DNA of 64,000 bases, from the NCBI RefSeq assembly GCF_007954505.1, contig NZ_CP042412.1:1984001-2048000 (forward strand). Direction: 5' to 3'. Of the stretch, positions 1 to 6,747 are shown one piece after another. The translations under genes and the position numbers were made by a program. A model generated the notes under the pieces. The model worked only from the letters and a program-made list of their open reading frames with translations. It had not been told where the DNA came from and did no database searches. The DNA comes from Microbacterium sp. CBA3102 (GTDB lineage Bacteria > Actinomycetota > Actinomycetes > Actinomycetales > Microbacteriaceae). Positions within the stretch are counted from its first letter, which is position 1. Each line of letters starts with the position of its first letter.

Positions 1-80
1 TCCGCCCCGTCGCGCCTGACCCCGCCGCGTCGCGCCTGAGCCCGCCCCGTCGCGCCTGACCCTCCGCGTCGCGCCTGAGC
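1..80. repeat. Four tandem degenerate ~20-bp repeats
   Basis: The window opens with about four head-to-tail copies of a unit close to CCGCCCCGTCGCGCCTGA, differing by one or two bases. The array may continue upstream of the window. No gene is seen in it. Its function is unknown. Confidence 0.75.
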
Positions 81-97
81 CCGACCCGCACACCCGT

Positions 98-155
98 CTC
101 CCGTCGCGATATGACAACCAAAACGGCTCATTCGGGTGTCATATCGCGACGGGAG
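98..155. repeat. Perfect 19-bp inverted repeat, 20-nt loop
   Basis: Arms at 98-116 (CTCCCGTCGCGATATGACA) and 137-155 are perfect reverse complements around a 20-nt loop. There is no T-run on either side. It may terminate the unseen upstream gene or be a dispersed palindromic element. Its geometry resembles the hairpin at 23791-23845, although the sequence differs. Confidence 0.8.
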
Positions 156-196
156 CACGGGAGCGTGCGACCGGAGCAGAAAAAAGTGGCGGCGGA

Positions 197-223
197 TGTC
201 GATCTGAGGCATTCTCGTTCGAC
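197..223 (+). promoter_or_regulatory. Candidate ECF42 promoter (TGTCGA-N17-CGAC)
   Basis: TGTCGA at 197-202 is followed after 17 nt by CGAC at 220-223, about 50 nt before the DGPF/YCII start. ECF42 sigma factors are reported to use a TGTCGA -35 element with a CGA-type -10 in front of DGPF genes. Assignment rests on this match and on the ECF42-like sigma gene just downstream. Confidence 0.5.
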
Positions 224-272
224 GCCAGAGGTGAGAGGGTCGAGAGACGGCCCTGCGAACAAGGAGAACATC

Positions 273-698
273 ATGAAGTTCATGCTCATCATGCGTGCGA
301 ACGACGACGCCGTCGAGGCGTACAAGGAGATGCCGTTCGAGCAGGTCATCGAGGCCATGGGCAAGTACAACGAGTCGATGATGAAGGCCGGTGTGCTCGT
401 CGCGGGGGAGGGCTTGACCGACGCTGCCGAGGGCTTCGTGGTCGACTTCAGCGCAGAGAAGCCTCTGATCACCGACGGCCCCTACGGCGAGACGAAGGAG
501 CTCTTCAACGGCTTCTGGATCATCGAGGTGTCGTCCCGCGAAGAAGCCGCCGAATGGGCGAGCCGTGCACCCCTGGGCGCGGGTTCGTTCCTCGAGGTGC
601 GTCGGGTCACGGGCGTCGAGGACTTCCCGGCCGACAATGAGTGGATCGCGAAGGAAGCCGGCTGGCGCGAAGAGCAGGCGCAACGCGCGCAGCAGTGA
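273..698 (+). CDS. YCII/DGPF-domain protein
   Basis: This 141-residue protein belongs to the YCII-related (DGPF) family, small alpha/beta ferredoxin-like proteins whose biochemical role is unsettled. The family hallmark appears as DGPY at residues 68-71, followed by GETKEL, and the chain has the usual family length. ATG at 273 was chosen because a strong AAGGAG lies at 261-266; an in-frame upstream extension to 111 has no such site and reads through the hairpin. The next gene, 13 nt downstream, encodes an ECF sigma factor with a long C-terminal extension. DGPF-ECF42 pairs are a known conserved module in which the sigma factor drives the DGPF gene. Confidence 0.88.
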   Translation: MKFMLIMRANDDAVEAYKEMPFEQVIEAMGKYNESMMKAGVLVAGEGLTDAAEGFVVDFSAEKPLITDGPYGETKELFNGFWIIEVSSREEAAEWASRAPLGAGSFLEVRRVTGVEDFPADNEWIAKEAGWREEQAQRAQQ

Positions 699-710
699 CG
701 ACGACACACG

Positions 711-2009
711 GTGATGGACGCATCCGAACACGGTGAGACGACGCGTTCCGCCCCCGAAGACGGGTCGGCGGAACGCGCCGTCGCCGCTGTCTGGCGCATC
801 GAGTCCGCGCGCATCGTCGGTACCCTCACCCGGAGGGTCGGCGACTTCAGCCTGGCGGAGGACCTCGCCCAGGAGGCATTGGTCGACGCGCTGAGACAGT
901 GGCCGGAGGAGGGGGTTCCCCGCAACCCCGGGGCATGGCTCACGGCGGTCGCGAAGCGCAAGGCCATCGACGGGTGGCGCCGCGCGGAGCGTCTGGATGC
1001 CAGGGTCGCGGCGCTCGCCCACGACCTGGAGCAGGAGCAGGCCGCCGCGCCGGAGCTGCTGTGGGACCCGGACGCCCTCGACGACGATGTCCTGCGGCTG
1101 ATCTTCATCGCGTGTCACCCCGTTCTCTCGAAGGAGGCGCAGGTCGCCCTCACACTGCGGGTCGTGGGTGGCCTGTCGAGCGAGGAGATCGCGCGGGCCT
1201 TCCTCGTGCCGACGGCGACCGTGCAGCAGCGCATCGTGCGGGCGAAGAAGACGCTGAGCGCCGCCAACGCTCCCTTCGAGATCCCGCCGCGCGAAGAGCG
1301 GGCGGAGCGGATCGGGGCAGTCCTCGGTGTGCTGTATCTGATCTTCAACGAGGCGCACGCCGCGAGCAGTGGTCCGGACTGGATGCGACCGGAACTGAGC
1401 GATGAGGCGATCCGGCTGAGCAGGGTGCTCGCGGCACTGATGCCGCGTGAGCCCGAGGTGCACGGTCTGCTCGCACTGATGGAGCTCACCGCCGCCCGGT
1501 TCGGAGCGCGTGTGGACCGGAACGGCGATCCGGTGCTGTTGGCTGACCAGGACCGGGGCCGGTGGGATCGCGGACGCATCAGCCGCGGTCGTGCCTCGCT
1601 CGCGACGGCTGATGGCCTCGGGCGCGGACGCGGCGCGTACTGCCTCCAGGCGGCGATCGCGGAGTGCCATGCGGTGGCTTCGAGCGTCGATGACACGGAC
1701 TGGGACAGGATCGTGCTGCTCTACGAGGCACTCGGTCGGATCGCCCCATCTCCGGTCGTCGAGCTCAACCGCGCGGCGGCGGTCGCGATGGCCACGGGCC
1801 CGGCGTCCGCATTGCGGATCATCGATCAGCTCTCGGCATCGGGACTGCTGCGCGGCTATCACCTCCTTCCCGCCACCCGGGGGGAGCTGCTGCGACGGCT
1901 CGGACGCGAGGACGAAGCGCGGAGCGATTTCGCAGTGGCCGCGGGCCTCGCCGGCAATGATCGTGAGAGGTCACTGCTGGAGCGGAAGGCGAGCGGAGCC
2001 GCGAGCTAG
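711..2009 (+). CDS. ECF42-type RNA polymerase sigma factor
   Basis: This 432-residue protein has sigma-70 region 2 (about residues 20-95), region 4 (about 140-190) and a roughly 230-residue C-terminal extension, much longer than a classical ECF factor. The extension has the ECF42 signature LLADQDRGRWDRGRI within a predicted helical, TPR-like part. In ECF42 factors the extension is needed for activity and replaces a conventional anti-sigma factor; none is encoded nearby. The neighbour upstream is the matching DGPF protein, so both probably form one autoregulated unit. GTG at 711 and ATG at 714 are both possible starts; neither has a clear ribosome binding site. The inducing signal cannot be read from sequence. 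Confidence 0.9.
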   Translation: MMDASEHGETTRSAPEDGSAERAVAAVWRIESARIVGTLTRRVGDFSLAEDLAQEALVDALRQWPEEGVPRNPGAWLTAVAKRKAIDGWRRAERLDARVAALAHDLEQEQAAAPELLWDPDALDDDVLRLIFIACHPVLSKEAQVALTLRVVGGLSSEEIARAFLVPTATVQQRIVRAKKTLSAANAPFEIPPREERAERIGAVLGVLYLIFNEAHAASSGPDWMRPELSDEAIRLSRVLAALMPREPEVHGLLALMELTAARFGARVDRNGDPVLLADQDRGRWDRGRISRGRASLATADGLGRGRGAYCLQAAIAECHAVASSVDDTDWDRIVLLYEALGRIAPSPVVELNRAAAVAMATGPASALRIIDQLSASGLLRGYHLLPATRGELLRRLGREDEARSDFAVAAGLAGNDRERSLLERKASGAAS

Positions 2010-2024
2010 AGTCCCGCCGAAACG

Positions 2025-2062
2025 CGAAGTGGCCCGCCTCCCTGGGGAGACGGGCCACTTCG
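2025..2062. terminator. Bidirectional hairpin terminator
   Basis: Perfect 12-bp arms CGAAGTGGCCCG (2025-2036) and its complement (2051-2062) flank a 14-nt loop between the convergent sigma-factor and Bax-inhibitor genes. There is no long T-run, as is common in high-GC actinobacteria. Confidence 0.75.
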
Positions 2063-2073
2063 ATGAACGGCGG

Positions 2074-3000
2074 TCAGTTGTTGCCGCGGACGATCGCGAT
2101 GATGCGCAGGATCTCGACGTAGAGCCAGACCACGGTGACCATGATGCCGAAGGCTCCGAGCCAGCCGTACTTGCGCGGTGCGCCGTTGCGGACGCCCTGC
2201 TGGATCTGGTCGAAGTCGAGCACGAGCGAGTACGCCGCCATGATCACGACGAGGACACCGATGATGAGGCCGAGCGGGATGCCCATGATGCTGGCGCTCA
2301 GCATGCCGAACGCCTGGTCCTGCGGCAGCACGCCGGTCCACATCAGGACGACGTTCAGCAGCGAGAAGACCAGGTAGCCGATCATGGCGATCATGAAGAT
2401 CTTGGTCGCCTTCTTCGACGCGCGGATCTTGCCGCTCGCGAAGAGAGCCAGGGTCACGCCGACGACCGAGACGGTCGCGAGCGTCGCCTGGAAGACGATG
2501 CCGGGGTAGATGACCTCGAAGAACGCCGAGATGCCACCGATGAAGAGGCCCTCGAACGCCGCGTACGCGAAGATCAGTGCGGGGCGCACCTTCTTGCGCG
2601 AGGTGAAGGTGATGACCATGGCGAGCACGAAGCCGCCGAGCGCACCGACGATCCACGGCAGCATGTTCGGCTGGAAGGTGCTCTCGCGGCTGAACGCGGG
2701 AACGTCGACACCGCCGAGCGTCATGACCCAGCCGATGGCCGCGGTGACGAGCAGGATGCCGAACAGGCCGGCCGTCTTCCAGACCGTGTCCTCGACCGAC
2801 ATGCGATCGGTCTCGATGGCACCGGCCGGCGGGGCGGCGTACATGCCCTCGAGCTGTGCGTTGGCCGCCGCGTCCATCGCCCCGTGCTGGAGCGAGGCGC
2901 TCTGCGCGCCCTGAGCAGCCTGAGGTCCGCCCGGGTAGGTCGCGACGTTGCGCGGGTCCTGCTGCTGGAAAGCAGGGTTGTTGAAAGCGAAGTTGCTCAT
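2074..3000 (-). CDS. Bax inhibitor-1/YccA family membrane protein
   Basis: This 308-residue protein has an N-terminal cytoplasmic stretch rich in Ala, Gln and Pro (about residues 1-70), then seven hydrophobic segments typical of the Bax inhibitor-1/YccA/TMBIM family. The C-terminal half carries LVLDFDQIQQGVRNGAPRKY, containing the acidic pair of the family's pH-sensing calcium-leak site, and YVEILRI near the end. The extended N-terminus is common in actinobacterial members. The start has a purine-rich GGAG about ten bases upstream. The physiological role in bacteria is unresolved; ion-leak channel activity is known for a Bacillus homologue. It is transcribed alone and ends at a shared terminator. 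Confidence 0.9.
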   Translation of the reverse strand: MSNFAFNNPAFQQQDPRNVATYPGGPQAAQGAQSASLQHGAMDAAANAQLEGMYAAPPAGAIETDRMSVEDTVWKTAGLFGILLVTAAIGWVMTLGGVDVPAFSRESTFQPNMLPWIVGALGGFVLAMVITFTSRKKVRPALIFAYAAFEGLFIGGISAFFEVIYPGIVFQATLATVSVVGVTLALFASGKIRASKKATKIFMIAMIGYLVFSLLNVVLMWTGVLPQDQAFGMLSASIMGIPLGLIIGVLVVIMAAYSLVLDFDQIQQGVRNGAPRKYGWLGAFGIMVTVVWLYVEILRIIAIVRGNN

Positions 3001-3078
3001 TGGTGGGCCTCACTCCAAAGGGGGGTAGTAGGTCTCTTGCCTCTACGATACTCGGGAGGTACCCCTCCTGGGGTGTTC

Positions 3079-3084
3079 TACGCT
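3079..3084 (+). promoter_or_regulatory. -10 box TACGCT, leaderless start
   Basis: TACGCT ends 6 nt before the GTG of the glycerophosphodiesterase gene, and no Shine-Dalgarno sequence fits between. This is consistent with transcription beginning at or near the start codon. Confidence 0.45.
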
Positions 3085-3090
3085 GAGAGC

Positions 3091-4077
3091 GTGCCCAGGA
3101 AATCGCCCCTCGTCATCGGGCATCGCGGTGCGCCCGGCTACCGTCCGGAGCACAGCCGCTCCTCCTACGAACTCGCGCTCGCGATGGGGGTGGATGCCGT
3201 CGAACCCGATGTCGTCGCCACGAAGGACGGCGTGCTGGTCGTGCGACACGAGAACGAGATCTCCGGGACGACCGACGTCAGCGCGCGTCCGGAGTTCGCC
3301 GACCGCAAGACGACCAAGCGCGTCGACGGGCAGGCACTGACCGGGTGGTTCACCGAGGACTTCACCTGGGCCGAGCTGTCGACGCTGCGCGGACGTGAGC
3401 GGCTGCCCGAGGTGCGGGCATCGAGCGCGAGCTTCGACGGCACCCAGTCCATCCTCCGTCTCCGCGACGTGCTCGACCTCGTGCGGGAAGGCTCTGCCGA
3501 GCACGGCCGCGAGATCGGCGTCGTGCTCGAGGTCAAGCACGCCACCTACTTCGCGAGCATCGGCCTCGCGCTCGCGCCCCTCATCGAGCAGGAGCTGCGT
3601 GCGGCGGGATGGGCCGACGGCGAGCTGCCTCTCGTGATCGAGTCCTTCGAGTCGACGGTGCTCGGGGAGCTTCGCGAGCGGGGCATCGCCGCGACCTCCA
3701 TCTACCTGATCGAGGCGACGGGCCGGCCGTACGACCGCAAGGCAGTCGAGGGCGCGCAGGCGATGACCTACAAGGCGACCGTCACCCCTCGCGGGCTCGA
3801 TGGCCTCGTCGGCCTCGTCGACGGCATCAGCGTGAACAAGAAGATGCTCCTCGATCACGGGAACACCATCGTCGCGGACGCCCATGCACGCGGCCTTCTC
3901 GTGTACACGTGGACCTGCCGTCCCGAGAACGCCTTCCTGGCCGCCGAGTTCCGCGGTGCGGGCGGCCGGGGCGCGTACGGCGACTACGAGTCGGAGTGGG
4001 GTGTCCTCGCGCAGCAGGGCATCGATGGGGTGTTCGTCGACCACCCCGACCTCGGCGTCGCCTTCTTCCGCGGCTGA
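3091..4077 (+). CDS. Glycerophosphodiester phosphodiesterase
   Basis: This 328-residue enzyme has the GDPD TIM-barrel fold and would hydrolyse glycerophosphodiesters to sn-glycerol 3-phosphate and an alcohol. Visible motifs are HRG at residues 11-13, EPDVV followed by TKDGVLVVRHE (metal and catalytic residues), and EVKH in the third beta strand. No signal peptide is present, so the enzyme looks cytoplasmic. The GTG at 3091 places HRG near the N-terminus as in other members; longer upstream readings cross the divergent Bax-inhibitor promoter region and lack family similarity. The gene ends in a hairpin that also covers the stop of the convergent yccF-like gene. Confidence 0.9.
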   Translation: MPRKSPLVIGHRGAPGYRPEHSRSSYELALAMGVDAVEPDVVATKDGVLVVRHENEISGTTDVSARPEFADRKTTKRVDGQALTGWFTEDFTWAELSTLRGRERLPEVRASSASFDGTQSILRLRDVLDLVREGSAEHGREIGVVLEVKHATYFASIGLALAPLIEQELRAAGWADGELPLVIESFESTVLGELRERGIAATSIYLIEATGRPYDRKAVEGAQAMTYKATVTPRGLDGLVGLVDGISVNKKMLLDHGNTIVADAHARGLLVYTWTCRPENAFLAAEFRGAGGRGAYGDYESEWGVLAQQGIDGVFVDHPDLGVAFFRG

Positions 4078-4107
4078 GCCGGCGCCGATCGCCGGTCGAC
4101 GGCTCAG
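4074..4107. terminator. Bidirectional terminator covering both stop codons
   Basis: CTGAGCCG (4074-4081) pairs with CGGCTCAG (4100-4107), with an alternative inner stem CCGGCG/CGCCGG. The hairpin includes the TGA of the plus-strand phosphodiesterase gene and the stop of the minus-strand gene. Confidence 0.65.
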
Positions 4108-4502
4108 AGCGTGCGATCGAAGGAGCCGCGACGCGTGGAGACGATCTCCTTGCCGAGCGGCATGAGCGAGATCGGGACCATCTTGAAGTCCGCGATGCCC
4201 ATCGGGATGCCGATGATCGTGACGCACAGCAGGATGCCGGAGACGATGTGGCCGATGGCGAGCCACCAGCCGGCCAGGATGACCCAGAGGACGTTGCCGA
4301 GGAACGACCCGACCCCCGCGGTCGGCTTGCTCACGACCTCGCGTCCGAACGGCCAGATCGCGTAGGCGGCGATGCGGAACGAGGCGATCGCCCACGGGAT
4401 CGTGATGATCGGGATGCACAGCAGGATGCCGGCCAGGACGTACCCGAGGAACAGTGCCCAGCCGGCCAGGATGACCCAGATGATGTTGAGGATCGTGCGC
4501 AT
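4104..4502 (-). CDS. YccF-domain inner membrane protein
   Basis: This 132-residue protein has two tandem YccF domains. The motif pattern hydrophobic-W-ILAGWALFLGYVLAGILLC, then PWAIASFRIA and PFGREVV, recurs in the second half as ILAGWWLAIGHIVSGILLC, then GIADFKM and PLGKEIV. Two hydrophobic segments are predicted in each half. The function of the family is unknown. The reading frame is compact, starts at ATG 4502 and has a possible -10 box (CACAAT, 4514-4509) six nucleotides upstream, suggesting a leaderless mRNA. It is convergent with the phosphodiesterase gene and divergent from an ABC transporter operon. Confidence 0.9.
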   Translation of the reverse strand: MRTILNIIWVILAGWALFLGYVLAGILLCIPIITIPWAIASFRIAAYAIWPFGREVVSKPTAGVGSFLGNVLWVILAGWWLAIGHIVSGILLCVTIIGIPMGIADFKMVPISLMPLGKEIVSTRRGSFDRTL

Positions 4503-4508
4503 GAGCTG

Positions 4509-4514
4509 ATTGTG
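4509..4514 (-). promoter_or_regulatory. -10 box CACAAT, leaderless yccF-like gene
   Basis: On the minus strand CACAAT ends 6 nt before the ATG at 4502 with no Shine-Dalgarno sequence between. It is a weak match to TANNNT but at the same spacing as other leaderless candidates in the window. Confidence 0.35.
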
Positions 4515-4579
4515 TCACCCGCGCGACGCGATGTCTGAGCATCCGCCCCGAGGTCCCGAGGGCCCCGTGTTCCGGATGC

Positions 4580-4585
4580 CAGACT
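4580..4585 (+). promoter_or_regulatory. -10 box CAGACT, leaderless start
   Basis: CAGACT ends 6 nt upstream of the ABC ATPase ATG at 4592. It is one mismatch from the TAGACT box seen before several other genes here. Confidence 0.4.
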
Positions 4586-4591
4586 GACCGC

Positions 4592-5587
4592 ATGACCGGA
4601 ATCGTGGTGCAAGACGTCAGCAGAGCGTTCGGGACGGTGCAGGCGGTGCGAGCGGCCTCGCTCCGCGCGGACCCCGGCAGAGTGACCGGACTCGTGGGGC
4701 CGAACGGGGCGGGGAAGACGACGCTGCTGCTGATGCTCGCCTCGCTCCTCGCCCCCGACACCGGGACGATCAGCATCGGGGGCGTCGATCCCGCGGTCGA
4801 TCCTCTCGCTGCGCGACGCATGCTCGGCTGGATGCCCGATGCACTGGGAGCCTGGCCGTCGCTCACCGCCCGCGAAACCCTCGTCACCACCGCTCGTCTC
4901 TACGGCATCGAGAAGGCGGACGCTCAGGGCCGTGCCGAGCAACTGCTCACGCTCGTCGGGCTCGCGCCGCTCGCGGACTCGCCCGCCAAGGTGCTCTCGC
5001 GCGGGCAGAAGCAGAAGCTGGGTCTCGCGCGCGCTCTCGTGCATGACCCGCAGGTGCTGCTCCTCGACGAGCCGGCGTCGGGCCTCGACCCGGAAGCGCG
5101 CGTGCAGCTGCGCGGTCTGCTGCGTCGTTTCGCTGCGGAGGGGCGCACCGTGCTGATCTCGAGCCACATCCTCTCGGAGCTGGAGGAGGTCGTCGACGAT
5201 GCGGTGTTCCTCGTCGCCGGCTCCGTGGTGGATGCGGCTCCCGCCCAGAGCACGGTGCGACCGTGGCGGGTCCGTCTCGCCGGCGCGACGCCCGAGCGGA
5301 TGAACGCCGACACCTGGCAGGTGGCCTCGAACCTCGGGCTCGCTCCGGAGTCGCTCGCCAACGACCGCGGCGCGGTGCTGGTCGGGTTCGCGGGGGAGGA
5401 CGCAGCGGCCCAGTCGCTGCGCCGCCTCGTCGACGCGGGCCTTCCGGTCTCGGAGTTCGCTCCTGCGCAGAGCGACCTGGAGCACACGTTCCTGAACCTG
5501 CCGCAGGCGCCGACGCCACAAGCCGCACCTCGGCCCCCTGCACCCCCTGCGCCCCCGGCGCCGACCGGAACGGAGGCGGGAGCATGA
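4592..5587 (+). CDS. ABC transporter ATP-binding protein (NatA-like)
   Basis: This 331-residue ATPase has Walker A GPNGAGKTT (about residues 37-45), the ABC signature LSRGQKQKLGLARAL, Walker B VLLLDEPASGLDP and switch SSHILSE. It resembles the ABC-2/NatA subfamily that works with separate membrane subunits. The C-terminal tail is a Pro/Ala-rich stretch of about 35 residues. The stop overlaps the start of the permease gene (ATGA at 5584-5587), so the two are translationally coupled. Substrate is not evident; export or membrane-associated function is usual for this arrangement. No regulator is adjacent. Confidence 0.9.
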   Translation: MTGIVVQDVSRAFGTVQAVRAASLRADPGRVTGLVGPNGAGKTTLLLMLASLLAPDTGTISIGGVDPAVDPLAARRMLGWMPDALGAWPSLTARETLVTTARLYGIEKADAQGRAEQLLTLVGLAPLADSPAKVLSRGQKQKLGLARALVHDPQVLLLDEPASGLDPEARVQLRGLLRRFAAEGRTVLISSHILSELEEVVDDAVFLVAGSVVDAAPAQSTVRPWRVRLAGATPERMNADTWQVASNLGLAPESLANDRGAVLVGFAGEDAAAQSLRRLVDAGLPVSEFAPAQSDLEHTFLNLPQAPTPQAAPRPPAPPAPPAPTGTEAGA

Positions 5588-6606
5588 GCCTCGCCAACAT
5601 CGGGATCATCGCCCGACTCGAACTGACCCAGCGCCTGCGGAGTGTCGGGTGGTACGTCCTGCTGGGCGTGTTCGCGCTCATCCTGCTCGGAGTCACCGGG
5701 CTCGCATTCGCCGTGTACTCCTGGGGCGACTTCATCGGGGCCGGCGTCTATTCGATCGTCGTCAACATCGTCCTTCTGCTCGTGGTGCTGGTGTCGCCGA
5801 CGCTCAGCGGCAACGCGATCAACGGCGACCGCGATGCCGCCACCCTCGGCGCGATCCAGGTGACCGCGGCTTCGACCGGCGACATCATGCTCGGCAAGCT
5901 CCTCGCCGCTGTCGCGACCGGCGGGGCGTTCCTCCTCGTCGCCGTTCCCTTCCTCGCCCTGTCTCTGCTCGGCGGGGGAGCGAACCCCCTCGTGCTGCTC
6001 GTCTCGCTGCTCGTGCTCGCGGCGGAGATCATCGTGGTCGCCGCGATCGGCGTCGGATTGAGCGGACTCATCGCGCGCCCGCTGTTCTCGGTTGCAGCCA
6101 CGTACCTCGTGGTCGCCGCGTTCGTGTTCGGCACGCTCATCGCGTTCGGGCTGGGCGGGATGGCGGTACGCAGCGAGGGGACCAGCTACTCGCGACCGTA
6201 CGACGCGAACGGCAACGTCGACTGCGATGAGTGGCAGGTCAGCACGATGTACGAGGTGCCCCGGTTCGACCTGGTGTGGTGGGCGCTCGCGGCCAATCCC
6301 TTCGTGGTGCTCGCGGATGCGACGCCGACCGAGTTCACGCCCGACGGCTACCCGGTCGACCTGTTCGGCCAGATCAAGACGGGCGTGCGCGGGGCGCAGC
6401 AGTCGCCGCTCGAGCAGCGCTGGGACGACTGCGACCGGGACGGCAGCGGCTATCCCACGCCGCAGGAGGTGATCGAATCGTCGGTGCCCAGCTGGTTCGT
6501 GGGCCTCGGTGTGCAGGTCGTGATCGCGGGGTCGCTGTTCGCCGGGGCCTGGGCGCGCACGCGGACGCCTGCCCGGCGCCTCCCGCCGGGCACTCGCATC
6601 GCCTGA
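5584..6606 (+). CDS. ABC transporter permease (ABC-2 type)
   Basis: This 340-residue integral membrane protein has a hydrophobic segment near the N-terminus (about residues 20-45), a cluster of four or five further segments to about residue 195, then an unusually long extracytoplasmic loop of about 110 residues, with three Cys/Asp-containing stretches, before a final membrane segment. It is coupled by ATGA overlap to the upstream ATPase and would form the channel of that transporter. The frame begins at ATG 5584; the upstream in-frame extension lies inside the ATPase gene. The substrate is unknown. Confidence 0.85.
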   Translation: MSLANIGIIARLELTQRLRSVGWYVLLGVFALILLGVTGLAFAVYSWGDFIGAGVYSIVVNIVLLLVVLVSPTLSGNAINGDRDAATLGAIQVTAASTGDIMLGKLLAAVATGGAFLLVAVPFLALSLLGGGANPLVLLVSLLVLAAEIIVVAAIGVGLSGLIARPLFSVAATYLVVAAFVFGTLIAFGLGGMAVRSEGTSYSRPYDANGNVDCDEWQVSTMYEVPRFDLVWWALAANPFVVLADATPTEFTPDGYPVDLFGQIKTGVRGAQQSPLEQRWDDCDRDGSGYPTPQEVIESSVPSWFVGLGVQVVIAGSLFAGAWARTRTPARRLPPGTRIA

Positions 6607-6747
6607 CACCGGCACCGGGTGACGCGGGGGTGGCGGTCGCGGCAGATCGCCATCCCCCGTTCACCTCCCGTGCACCCGGGGGATTCTCCGCGGCCACGCG
6701 GTATCGGTGGTCTGGTCGGGTACCCGACTGAGACCCCAGGAGTTTCC

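Noticed and set aside
1..80. CRISPR-like array
   Set aside because: The repeats are contiguous with no spacers, and no cas genes are near.
1510..4077. An 855-codon open frame spanning the sigma factor, Bax-inhibitor and phosphodiesterase genes
   Set aside because: Only the part from 3091 resembles a protein family; the rest is low-complexity and antisense to well supported genes.
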